Shown piece after piece: positions 5,448 through 12,447 of a DNA stretch of 15,614 nt. Location: assembly GCA_000437555.1 (NCBI GenBank), contig FR901028.1:336565-352178 (forward strand). The letters are read 5' to 3'. A program made the translations under genes and the position numbers. The stretch's first letter is position 1. Every line of letters starts with the position of its first letter. The notes below the pieces were generated by a model. That model had not been told where the DNA came from, did not search any database, and saw only the letters and a program-made list of their open reading frames with translations. The stretch comes from Acidaminococcus sp. CAG:917 (GTDB lineage Bacteria; Bacillota; Clostridia; Christensenellales; CAG-917).

Positions 5448-7610
5448 ATGAAGGTTGTAAAGAGAAACGGTCAGACGGTAGACTTCGACCAGTCTAAAAT
5501 CGCCAATGCTATTTTAAAGGCAAACAATGAAGTGCCCGAAAAGGAGAAGGCAACGAAAAAGGAAATTGGCGAGGTTATTGAATACATCAAATCCTTAGGC
5601 AAAAAAAGAATGCTGGTTGAAGATATACAGGATATCATTGAAGAGAAATTGATGGAGTTCAAACACTTCGATTTAGCTAAGAAATATATAATTTACCGTT
5701 ATACCCGTGCACTTGTCCGTAAAGCCAACACGACGGACCAGACAATAAAAGAATTAATAGACGGCGAGAGCGAGTATTGGAATACCGAAAACTCCAACAA
5801 AAACGCAAAAATCGTTACCACGCAAAGAGATTATATTGCAGGAATAACAAGCACGGATATTACAAGAAGGTTTTTGCTTCCGCCCGACATTGTCAAAGCG
5901 CACGATGAGGGTATCATTCATTTTCACGACGCGGACTATTTTGCCCAAAACGCTTTGCATAACTGCGACCTTATCAACCTTGAGGATATGCTTCAAAACG
6001 GAACGAACATAAACGGCGTTATGGTTGAAAAACCGCACAAATTTCTGACGGCGATGACTATTGCTACGCAGATTGTCACGGCGGTAACTTCAAGTCAATA
6101 CGGCGGAGCGACAGTTTCGATGACGCACCTTGCTCCGTTCGCAAGAGAAAGTTATAACAGATATTTGGAATTATACCGTGAAAGGAAGCTGTCGGAAGAG
6201 CAATGCAAACAGTTTGCAAGGGAAGATATTTTAAAGGAAATAAAGGACGGCGTTCAGACTTTTCAATATCAGGTAAACTCTATGACGACAACAAACGGTC
6301 AGGCTCCGTTCCTCAGCGTTTGCCTGTATCTCGGCGAAACGGAGGAATATAAAGAGGAACTTGCCCTCATTATAGAGGAAGTGTTAAAACAGAGAATTCA
6401 GGGAATGAAAAATGAAAAAGGGGTATGGATTACACCTGCGTTTCCCAAGCTGCTTTACGTATTAGAAGAGGACAACATAAGCGAGGGAAGCAAATATTGG
6501 TATTTGACAAAACTTGCCGCCGAGTGCACCGCAAAGAGAATGGTGCCCGACTATATCTCCGAAAAGATAATGAAACAGCTTAAGATAGATAAAAACGGAA
6601 ACGGAAATTGTTATCCTTGCATGGGTTGCCGTTCCTTTTTAACTCCTTACGTTGACCCGAAGACAAACAAACCGAAATATTACGGCAGATTTAATCAGGG
6701 CGTAGTATCTATAAACCTTGTTGACGTTGCACTTTCCTCGGGCGGTGATTTCGACAAATTTTGGGAAATTTATGACGAAAGGCTTGAGCTTTGCCACAAG
6801 GCACTCCAGCTTCGCCATGAAAGACTTGCCCATGCGACAAGCGACGTTGCACCCATTCTCTGGCAATACGGAGCGCTGGCAAGACTTCAAAGAGGAGAGT
6901 CGATTCATCCGCTTTTGCACGGCGGATATTCGACGATATCGCTCGGATACGCAGGTCTTTACGAGTGCGTAAAATATATGACGGGACACAGTCACACCGA
7001 TAACGGTGAGGGTAAAAACTTTGCGATTGAAGTTATGCAAAAAATGAACGACAAGTGCAAAGAATGGAAGGCTGCCGAAGATATCGATTACAGCGTTTAC
7101 GGAACTCCGATTGAGAGCACGACATATAAGTTTGCAAAGTGCCTAAAAAAGAGATTCGGAACCGTGAAGGGCATAACGGACAAAGGATATATAACAAACT
7201 CATATCACGTCCCCGTATTCGAAGAAATTGACGCATTTACCAAACTTAAAATCGAAAGTGAATTTCAAAAGCTCAGCCCGGGCGGTGCCGTATCATACGT
7301 CGAAACCCCGAACTTGCAGAACAATCTCGACGTAGTATTACAGGTGATTAAGTTTATTTACGACAATATAATGTATGCGGAACTTAACACTAAATCGGAT
7401 TACTGTCAAAAATGCGGATATACGGGTGAAATTCTTATTGACGATAATTTGGAATGGTATTGCCCCAACTGCGGAAACAGAGACCACAATACACTCAACG
7501 TTGCAAGGAGAACCTGCGGATATATCGGGACGAACTTCTGGAACAAAGGCAGAACGCAGGAAATCAAGGAAAGAGTTCTTCACATAGACAATAAAGACGA
7601 CGAGTGCTAA
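5448..7610 (+). CDS. nrdD: Anaerobic (class III) ribonucleoside-triphosphate reductase
   Basis: Reduces ribonucleoside triphosphates to deoxyribonucleotides without oxygen, using a glycyl radical. The 720 residues show an N-terminal ATP-cone (about 1-95, starting KVVKRNGQTVDFDQSKI), which is the allosteric activity site. The catalytic barrel follows with active-site Cys in ALHNCDLINLEDM (C173) and the Cys cluster CYPCMGC (C388, C391, C394). The C-terminal zinc site is formed by C653, C656, C672 and C675. The radical loop RRTCGYIGTNFW carries the presumed radical Gly at G691. Length is typical of the family. The ATG at 5448 has AGGAGG eight bases upstream. It heads a cassette with its activase nrdG and with dut. 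Oxygen sensitivity of the radical implies anaerobic growth. No sign of truncation. Confidence 0.97.
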   Translation: MKVVKRNGQTVDFDQSKIANAILKANNEVPEKEKATKKEIGEVIEYIKSLGKKRMLVEDIQDIIEEKLMEFKHFDLAKKYIIYRYTRALVRKANTTDQTIKELIDGESEYWNTENSNKNAKIVTTQRDYIAGITSTDITRRFLLPPDIVKAHDEGIIHFHDADYFAQNALHNCDLINLEDMLQNGTNINGVMVEKPHKFLTAMTIATQIVTAVTSSQYGGATVSMTHLAPFARESYNRYLELYRERKLSEEQCKQFAREDILKEIKDGVQTFQYQVNSMTTTNGQAPFLSVCLYLGETEEYKEELALIIEEVLKQRIQGMKNEKGVWITPAFPKLLYVLEEDNISEGSKYWYLTKLAAECTAKRMVPDYISEKIMKQLKIDKNGNGNCYPCMGCRSFLTPYVDPKTNKPKYYGRFNQGVVSINLVDVALSSGGDFDKFWEIYDERLELCHKALQLRHERLAHATSDVAPILWQYGALARLQRGESIHPLLHGGYSTISLGYAGLYECVKYMTGHSHTDNGEGKNFAIEVMQKMNDKCKEWKAAEDIDYSVYGTPIESTTYKFAKCLKKRFGTVKGITDKGYITNSYHVPVFEEIDAFTKLKIESEFQKLSPGGAVSYVETPNLQNNLDVVLQVIKFIYDNIMYAELNTKSDYCQKCGYTGEILIDDNLEWYCPNCGNRDHNTLNVARRTCGYIGTNFWNKGRTQEIKERVLHIDNKDDEC

Positions 7611-7633
7611 GCATACGTCAAATATACTGAAAA

Positions 7634-8128
7634 ATGAGATATAACAAAATCAGAAAAATGGATATTTCAAACGGACCGGGTATTCGTGTTTCGATATTTA
7701 TGCAGGGCTGCGCTTTTAATTGCAAAAACTGTTTTAATCCCGAAACGCACGATTTTAACGGCGGTGAGGAATTTACGGATAAGACGGTTGAAAGAATAAT
7801 TTCACTTTGCGGCAACGAAAATATCGTCGGTCTGTCTATTCTGGGCGGCGAGCCTATGCACCCGAAAAATATCGACGGCACTATGCGGCTTGCCAAGGCA
7901 TTTAAGGAAAAATATCCCGATAAAACCGTTTGGGCGTGGACAGGATATCTGTTTGACCGATATCTATCAGATAAAGAAGTTTGCAAATATCTCGACGTAG
8001 TAGTGGACGGACAGTACATTGAAGAACTTCATAATCCCGCTTTGAAGTGGAAAGGCTCTTCCAATCAAAGGGTGATTGACGTTCAAAAGTCTTTAAAATG
8101 CGGAAAGGTTGTTCTTTACGAGGGGTAG
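7634..8128 (+). CDS. nrdG: Anaerobic ribonucleotide reductase activating protein (radical SAM)
   Basis: Radical-SAM enzyme that cleaves S-adenosylmethionine and places the glycyl radical on NrdD. The 164-residue protein begins RYNKIRKMDISNGPGIRVS, the usual NrdG start. It carries the 4Fe-4S motif CX3CX2C as C26, C30 and C33 (GCAFNCKNCFNP), followed by LSILGGEPMHPKN, the SAM-binding GGE region. The start is fixed by an in-frame TGA two codons upstream (7628-7630) and by the conserved N-terminus. Unlike its neighbours it has no clear GGAGG; it lies 23 bases after the nrdD stop, so translation may depend on ribosomes arriving from nrdD. That would keep the activase lower than the reductase (inference). 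Confidence 0.96.
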   Translation: MRYNKIRKMDISNGPGIRVSIFMQGCAFNCKNCFNPETHDFNGGEEFTDKTVERIISLCGNENIVGLSILGGEPMHPKNIDGTMRLAKAFKEKYPDKTVWAWTGYLFDRYLSDKEVCKYLDVVVDGQYIEELHNPALKWKGSSNQRVIDVQKSLKCGKVVLYEG

Positions 8129-8150
8129 CCTGAATCGTTGCGAGGAAAAT

Positions 8151-8597
8151 ATGAATTATATAAATCTGAAGCTTAAAAAATTAAGAGACAATGCCATAAT
8201 CCCGACGGCGGGAAGTAAAGGAGCGGCAGGCATCGACCTTTATGCCTGCCTTGACTCGGAAATCGAAATCAAACCAAACGAAACTTATTTTGTCCCTACA
8301 GGTCTGTCGAGTGAATTTGAAGAGGGGTTCGTTATGCTGATATTTGCCCGTTCGGGACTAAGCTGCAAACAGGGGCTGGCTCCCGCCAACAAAGTCGGCG
8401 TCGTCGATTCCGATTACAGAGGAGAAATTACGGTTGCGCTTTACAATCATTCTAACGAAACGAGAAAGATTGCACCGGGCGACAGAATAGCTCAATTTGT
8501 TATGGTGCCTTATCTATCGCCGATAATTTCCGTTGAAGATACGCTGTCCGACACCGAAAGAGGGGAAGGCGGTTTCGGTTCAACGGGCAAGAGATGA
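8151..8597 (+). CDS. dut: dUTP pyrophosphatase (trimeric dUTPase)
   Basis: Hydrolyses dUTP to dUMP and pyrophosphate; this keeps uracil out of DNA and supplies dUMP to thymidylate synthesis. The 148-residue product has all five motifs of the trimeric family in order: AAGIDLYA (I), ARSGL (II), GVVDSDYRGEI (III, with the catalytic Asp and Tyr), GDRIAQFV (IV) and the C-terminal GEGGFGSTG (V). The ATG at 8151 is preferred: GAGGAA lies just upstream and MNYINLKLKKL is a normal dUTPase start. The frame stays open back to about 8109, inside nrdG, but those residues do not resemble the family. It is 22 bases after nrdG and probably co-transcribed, making a dNTP supply and clean-up operon. Confidence 0.96.
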   Translation: MNYINLKLKKLRDNAIIPTAGSKGAAGIDLYACLDSEIEIKPNETYFVPTGLSSEFEEGFVMLIFARSGLSCKQGLAPANKVGVVDSDYRGEITVALYNHSNETRKIAPGDRIAQFVMVPYLSPIISVEDTLSDTERGEGGFGSTGKR

Positions 8598-8658
8598 CAA
8601 AAGGCTCTACTGCGCAGCTTTACTGACGGCTTCAACAGCAAAACATTTATTAAATTTG

Positions 8659-8727
8659 CGGATAAGTGCGGATACTTATGTAGCGGCGTATAAAAGGTAA
8701 AACTCTCAATTGCCGCACGTTTATCCG
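8659..8727 (+). repeat. Long inverted repeat downstream of dut
   Basis: cggataa-gtgcgg (8659-8671) is complementary to ccgcac-gt-ttatccg (8713-8727), giving 13 pairs with a two-base bulge around a loop of about 41 bases. It lies in the dut 3' untranslated region, ahead of the terminator. No function can be assigned; it may stabilise the mRNA 3' end. Confidence 0.5.
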
Positions 8728-8754
8728 GACTTTTTAATGCGGATATGCCAATAT

Positions 8755-8783
8755 AAAAATCCCGACAAAGGTCGGGATTTTTT
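8755..8783 (+). terminator. Intrinsic terminator of the nrdD-nrdG-dut operon
   Basis: aaaaatcccgac (8755-8766) pairs perfectly with gtcgggattttt (8771-8782) around a 4-base loop, followed by T. The central ten pairs (aaatcccgac/gtcgggattt) are identical to the terminator after rplL at 5061-5085. The A-run on the left makes it able to work in both directions. Confidence 0.9.
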
Positions 8784-8848
8784 AATGGCTTTAAAATAAG
8801 TGATGCGATTTATTTAATGATACGTTTTATTTAATTAAACAAGATAAG

Positions 8849-8886
8849 AAAAAATAAAAGGCGCCTTTTAAGGCGCTTTTATTTTT
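8849..8886. terminator. Bidirectional terminator between dut and the leftward gene
   Basis: gcgcctt (8861-8867) pairs with aaggcgc (8870-8876), flanked by an A-rich run at 8849-8859 and a T-rich run at 8877-8885. It is placed directly at the stop codon of the leftward gene, so it should end that transcript and back up the dut terminator on the other strand. The gap between the two converging genes is 287 bases. Confidence 0.8.
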
Positions 8887-9154
8887 AAATTTCGTCGTCG
8901 CCTTTTATCGGGCCGCTGCCTTGGGGCATAATCATAATGCCGTCACGGGGTTTGAGTTTGATTTTTGCGAATTTCTTTTGGGGAATATCTTTCCCGTTTA
9001 CAACGTATCTGAAGTTAGCTATCGAATAAGGGTCAAGGTTATACTTTTCCGCAAGCTCCTTGATGACGTCTATGATATTTGCTCCCGCCACCCAAACGAT
9101 GCTGTCTCCGTTAAATGTTTTTTGCACGGAATCTACAAAATTTACCGTAATCAT
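8885..9154 (-). CDS. Small MoaD/ThiS-like beta-grasp protein
   Basis: An 89-residue protein with the likely order strand (MITVNFVDSV), strand, helix (NIIDVIKELAEKYNL), then VVNGKDI and finally LKPRDGIMIMPQGSG. This last part resembles the end of MoaD and ThiS sulfur carriers (DGDxIxIxPPVSGG). The reactive terminal Gly-Gly is missing: after GSG come eight further residues, PIKGDDEI. It may be a carrier that needs trimming, or a domain kept for binding only. An AGGAGG lies a few bases upstream of its ATG and it has its own promoter. It is the only leftward gene in the window and stands alone between the dNTP cassette and the S10 operon. Family assignment is by pattern only; no molybdopterin or thiamine genes are nearby. 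Confidence 0.6.
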   Translation of the reverse strand: MITVNFVDSVQKTFNGDSIVWVAGANIIDVIKELAEKYNLDPYSIANFRYVVNGKDIPQKKFAKIKLKPRDGIMIMPQGSGPIKGDDEI

Positions 9155-9187
9155 AATTTCCTCCTGCCTTATCTTTATGATAACAAT

Positions 9188-9216
9188 ATAATATCACAGG
9201 GAGAATAATAATTCAA
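9188..9216 (-). promoter_or_regulatory. Promoter of the MoaD/ThiS-like gene
   Basis: Read leftward, TTGAAT (9211-9216) and TATTAT (9188-9193) are separated by 17 bases, a good sigma-A match. Transcription would start near 9181, leaving a leader of about 26 bases that holds the AGGAGG ribosome site. Confidence 0.7.
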
Positions 9217-9463
9217 TAGTTAATTTTTTTTGTCTTTTTTGTCGAATAAAGGGGGGAAAAGAAGAAAGAGCGAGAGGCGAAAAGAGGCAAAAAGGGCGTG
9301 TTTTCGCAAATAGAACGAAAAGAAATCCGCATTTTCTTTTGTGGCGAATAAGGAAGAAAGAAAGAGGGGGAAAGTCGAAAAGAAGGCGGAGAAAGAGGGA
9401 AAATACGGGAAAAAGCTCGGAAAAAATCTTTTAAAAAAAGTTTCAAAAAGGCGTGAAAATCGT

Positions 9464-9492
9464 TTGACAAACATCCGTAAAAAATATAAAAT
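9464..9492 (+). promoter_or_regulatory. Promoter of the S10 operon
   Basis: TTGACA (9464-9469) and TAAAAT (9487-9492) with a 17-base spacer match the consensus at 11 of 12 positions. Transcription should begin near 9499, 212 bases before rpsJ. No other good promoter is seen before the S10 genes, so it probably drives the whole cluster to the right edge. Confidence 0.82.
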
Positions 9493-9498
9493 GAACAA

Positions 9499-9690
9499 GC
9501 CGTGTGCCAGAGGCAGGATAATTCTGCCCAAAATACGGTTAAAAAAGCGGATTTTAAGGGAAAAACAGCAGTTTTCCTCTTAAAATACAGTGCGACACAC
9601 GCGGGCAAGTGTAAACGGTAGCAAAAATAACAGATAAACCCGAACGTTAAAAGGGAATACAAAAAAAGATACACACTGTTAGTGTATAGC
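9499..9690 (+). ncRNA. Structured 5' leader of the S10 operon (unassigned)
   Basis: The first transcribed bases can close a multi-branched domain: cgtgtg (9501-9506) with cacacg (9596-9601). Within it are hairpin ggcagga/ttctgcc (9512-9518 with 9522-9528, one wobble) and a longer hairpin with attttaag/cttaaaat (9551-9558 with 9579-9586) plus inner ggaaaa/ttttcc (9559-9564 with 9572-9577). A further stem atacac/gtgtat (9669-9674 with 9682-9687) lies just before the ribosome site. No T-run follows any of them, so control, if present, would act on translation or RNA stability. It does not match the gamma-proteobacterial S10 leader as I know it. Confidence 0.5.
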
Positions 9691-9710
9691 GATAAAAACA
9701 GGAGGCTATT

Positions 9711-10019
9711 ATGGCTGGACAAAAAATCAGAATCAAGTTAAAGGCGTATGATCACGACCTCATCGATTTATCGGCGGCTAAAATCGTCGACACGGTAAAG
9801 AAGACGGGAACCAAGGTCACGGGACCTATTCCTTTGCCTACCGAAAAAGAGGTCATCACGATTCTTCGTGCTACGCATAAATACAAGGATTCAAGAGAGC
9901 AATTCGAACTCAGAACACACAAGCGTTTGATTGATATCTTCAACCCGACTGCAAAGACCGTCGATTCTCTTATGAAAATCGACCTTCCCGCAGGCGTTGA
10001 TATCTCTATCAAACTTTAA
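9711..10019 (+). CDS. rpsJ: 30S ribosomal protein S10
   Basis: Component of the 30S head and, as NusE, partner of NusG and NusB in antitermination. The 102-residue product is standard: KIRIKLKAYDHDLID at the start, then GPIPLPTEKEVITILRA, EQFELRTHKRLIDIF and the ending LPAGVDISIKL. Start at 9711 has CAGGAGG seven bases upstream. It is the first gene of the S10 operon. In most bacteria it follows fusA-tuf; here it follows a leftward gene and a long leader instead. Confidence 0.98.
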   Translation: MAGQKIRIKLKAYDHDLIDLSAAKIVDTVKKTGTKVTGPIPLPTEKEVITILRATHKYKDSREQFELRTHKRLIDIFNPTAKTVDSLMKIDLPAGVDISIKL

Positions 10020-10045
10020 TAGAGAAGGAGGGTGAACTTTATATT

Positions 10046-10675
10046 ATGAATAAAGCAATCATCGGAAAGAAAATCGGCATGAGTCAAATATTCACGACGG
10101 ACGGAAAAGTCATTCCCGTCACCGTAGTTGAAGCGGGACCTTGCCCCATAGTGCAAAAAAAGACGGTAGCAAACGACGGATATGACGCCGTTCAGGTTGC
10201 GTTCGGCGAAGTTAAGGCGACGAAAGTCACCAAGCCCGTTGCCGGACATTTCAAGAAAGCAAACGTCGAACCCAAGCGTTATCTTAGAGAGCTTAAATTT
10301 GCAGATTGCTCGGGTTACGAAGTGGGACAGACCATCACCTGCGACACTTTCGCGGAAGGTGACAAAGTGGACGTTTCCGGAACAAGCAAAGGTCACGGAT
10401 TCAGCGGCGTCATTCAGAGATGGAATCAGCACCGCGGACCTATGGCTCACGGCTCCGGTTATCACAGAGGCGTCGGCTCAATGTCTGCTTGCTCGGACCC
10501 GTCGAGAGTTTTCAAGAACAAACATATGCCCGGACAATGGGGCGGTGAGAAAGTTACCGTTCAGAATCTTACGGTGGCAAAAGTCGATAAGGCGAAAAAC
10601 ATTTTGCTTATCAAAGGCGCAATACCCGGTCCTAAGGGCGGTTTGGTCGTCATTAAGGAATCGCTTAAAGGCTAA
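10046..10675 (+). CDS. rplC: 50S ribosomal protein L3
   Basis: Early assembly protein of the 50S subunit whose extended loop reaches toward the peptidyl-transferase centre. The 209-residue product has the N-terminal GKKIGMSQIF, the central GTSKGHGFSGVIQRW and HGSGYHRGVGSMSACSDPSRVFKNK loop region (split here as HGSGYHRGVG and GSMSACSDPSRVF), MPGQWGGEKVTVQNL and the C-terminal IPGPKGGLVVI. The ribosome site AAGGAGGG (10025-10032) is about 13 bases from the ATG, farther than elsewhere in this operon. The start is still best, because the conserved IIGKKIGMSQ begins four residues in. It follows rpsJ by 26 bases. Confidence 0.97.
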   Translation: MNKAIIGKKIGMSQIFTTDGKVIPVTVVEAGPCPIVQKKTVANDGYDAVQVAFGEVKATKVTKPVAGHFKKANVEPKRYLRELKFADCSGYEVGQTITCDTFAEGDKVDVSGTSKGHGFSGVIQRWNQHRGPMAHGSGYHRGVGSMSACSDPSRVFKNKHMPGQWGGEKVTVQNLTVAKVDKAKNILLIKGAIPGPKGGLVVIKESLKG

Positions 10676-10686
10676 GGGAGGTCAGT

Positions 10687-11307
10687 ATGCAACTTAACGT
10701 ATTAGATATGAACGGCAAGAAGGTCGGCACAATCGAACTCAACGACGCCGTGTTCAATAAAGAATATAAAGAAGCGCTTATACATCAGGTAGTTGTGGCT
10801 CAGCTTGCGAACCTCAGACAAGGCACCCACAGTGCACTCACAAGACGTGAAGTCAGAGGCGGCGGCATCAAGCCTTACCGTCAGAAGGGAACGGGCAGAG
10901 CGAGACAAGGTTCGACACGTGCTCCGCAACACGTAGGAGGCGGCGTGGTATTCGCCAAAAAGCCCCGTGATTTCTCTCAGAAAATCAGCAAGACAATGCG
11001 TCAATCCGCTTTCTTGTCGGCAATCTCCGAGAAAATCCGTCAAAGCGAAGTGACCGTTTTGGATAAGCTCACACTTAAAGAAGCAAAGACGAAACTCTTC
11101 CAAAACATCATAGACGCTCTAAAGCTTAACGGAAAGACGATATTCGTCACCGAGGGATACGATGAAACGCTCATTCGTGCAATCAAAAACATTCCCGACG
11201 CAAAGGTAGAAGAAGTCAGAACGCTCAGCGTTTACGATATCGTCGCAAATCGCAACCTCGTTATGACGAAGAGCGCAATCGAAAAGATTGAGGAGGCAAA
11301 CAAATAA
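10687..11307 (+). CDS. rplD: 50S ribosomal protein L4
   Basis: 50S assembly protein whose loop lines the peptide exit tunnel. The 206-residue product shows NDAVFNKEYKEALIHQVV, the tunnel-loop region with TRREVRGGGIKPYRQKGTG and RARQGSTRAPQHVGGGVVF, and a Rossmann-like C-terminal part ending SAIEKIEEANK. In gamma-proteobacteria L4 also represses the S10 operon; whether it does here is not known. Its last base is shared with the start of rplW (TAATG), and the rplW ribosome site lies inside its end, so the two are translationally coupled. Confidence 0.97.
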   Translation: MQLNVLDMNGKKVGTIELNDAVFNKEYKEALIHQVVVAQLANLRQGTHSALTRREVRGGGIKPYRQKGTGRARQGSTRAPQHVGGGVVFAKKPRDFSQKISKTMRQSAFLSAISEKIRQSEVTVLDKLTLKEAKTKLFQNIIDALKLNGKTIFVTEGYDETLIRAIKNIPDAKVEEVRTLSVYDIVANRNLVMTKSAIEKIEEANK

Positions 11308-11597
11308 TGAACGCTTACGATATAATCATTAAGCCTATCCTGTCGGAAAAGAGCTATGACGGCATTTCCGAAAAAAGATACACCTTCAAGGTTGCAAAGA
11401 GCGCAACTAAAACGGATATCAAAAACGCCGTTGAAGAAATCTTTAAGGTGAAGGTAGATAAAGTAAACACAGCAAACTACGACGGAAAAGTCAAAAGACT
11501 CGGACGTCACGAAGGAAGGACGGCTTCTTACAAGAAAGCAATCGTCACCTTGACTAAAGAATCAAAGGCGATTGAATTCTTCGAGAGCTTGTCATAA
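11307..11597 (+). CDS. rplW: 50S ribosomal protein L23
   Basis: Sits at the exit of the peptide tunnel and docks trigger factor, SRP and the Sec translocon. The 96-residue product begins AYDIIIKPILSEKSY and includes YTFKVAKSATKTDIKNAVE and VNTANYDGKVKRLGRHEG, the normal L23 pattern. Start overlaps the rplD stop by one base, with GAGGAGG eight bases before. Ordinary in length. Confidence 0.97.
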   Translation: MNAYDIIIKPILSEKSYDGISEKRYTFKVAKSATKTDIKNAVEEIFKVKVDKVNTANYDGKVKRLGRHEGRTASYKKAIVTLTKESKAIEFFESLS

Positions 11598-11608
11598 GGA
11601 GGCATAAA

Positions 11609-12436
11609 ATGGCTATCAAGAAATATAAACCGACATCACCCGGTCGCCGTTTCATGACCGTTTCCGAATTCGACGAAATCACTTCAACTACTCCCGAGCG
11701 TTCCTTGCTCGCAGTCAAGAAGAAGTCAGGCGGCAGAAACTCCTACGGCAGAATCACCGTAAGACACATCGGCGGAGGAAACCGTATTAAATACCGTATC
11801 ATCGATTGGAAACGCAACAAAGACGGTATTCCCGCAAAAGTCGCTTCAATTCAATATGACCCCAACCGCTCTGCAAACATTGCTTTGCTCAACTATGCGG
11901 ACGGCGAAAAGAGATATATTCTCGCACCTTTAGGTCTTAACGTCGGCGACACGGTTGTCAGCGGTAAAGACGCGGATATCAAAGTAGGAAACGCGCTTCC
12001 TCTTGAAAATATTCCCGTCGGTACAATGGTTCACAATATCGAGCTTCATCCCGGAAAGGGCGGACAGCTCGTCAGAAGCGCAGGCAATGCCGCTCAGCTT
12101 ATGGCTAAAGAAGGCAAATATGCAACGCTCAGACTTCCCAGCGGCGAAATGAGATATATTCTTCTTTGCTGCAAGGCGACGGTCGGTCAGGTAGGTAACG
12201 TCGACCACGAAATTATTTCTGTCGGTAAAGCGGGTAAAACCCGTCATATGGGAATTCGTCCCACCGTCAGAGGCGTCGTCATGAACCCCTGCGACCACCC
12301 GCACGGCGGCGGCGAAGGCAAATCACCTGTCGGTATGCCTTCACCTGTTTCTCCTTGGGGTCAACCTGCACTCGGATATAAGACGAGAAAGAAGAAGAAC
12401 ACGACTGATAAGTTTATTATCAAGCGTTGTAACTAA
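11609..12436 (+). CDS. rplB: 50S ribosomal protein L2
   Basis: Essential for subunit association and for the peptidyl-transferase centre. The 275-residue product begins MAIKKYKPTSPGRRFMT and contains GRITVRHIGGGNRIKYRIID, ELHPGKGGQLVRSAG and the highly conserved loop NPCDHPHGGGEGKSP with HPHGGG at residues 230-235, then SPWGQPALGYKTR. The Cys in the loop replaces a more usual Val or Ala. The ending DKFIIKRCN departs from the common Arg/Lys-rich tail but keeps the length. The ribosome site AAGGAGG lies eight bases before the ATG. Confidence 0.98.
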   Translation: MAIKKYKPTSPGRRFMTVSEFDEITSTTPERSLLAVKKKSGGRNSYGRITVRHIGGGNRIKYRIIDWKRNKDGIPAKVASIQYDPNRSANIALLNYADGEKRYILAPLGLNVGDTVVSGKDADIKVGNALPLENIPVGTMVHNIELHPGKGGQLVRSAGNAAQLMAKEGKYATLRLPSGEMRYILLCCKATVGQVGNVDHEIISVGKAGKTRHMGIRPTVRGVVMNPCDHPHGGGEGKSPVGMPSPVSPWGQPALGYKTRKKKNTTDKFIIKRCN

Positions 12437-12447
12437 GGAGATGTAAA

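Larger units (their letters stand above)
9217..9710 (+). other. Gene-free region before rpsJ
   Basis: 494 bases without a supported gene. The left half (about 9245-9460) is strongly purine-rich on the + strand, including unbroken purine runs at 9248-9270 and 9350-9374. The right half contains the rpsJ promoter (9464-9492) and a leader of about 212 bases with several hairpins. Open frames here are low-complexity shadows of the base skew and have no ribosome site. Confidence 0.75.

Noticed and set aside
9341..9583. Very basic rightward frame of 80 codons that looks a little like a ribosomal protein
   Set aside because: It starts with GTG without a ribosome site, runs through the S10 promoter and leader hairpins, and its Lys/Arg/Glu content follows from the purine tract.
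9213..9722. Leftward open frame rich in Phe, Ser and Leu
   Set aside because: It is the complement of the purine tract and the rpsJ leader and overlaps both promoters; its composition is explained by the base skew.
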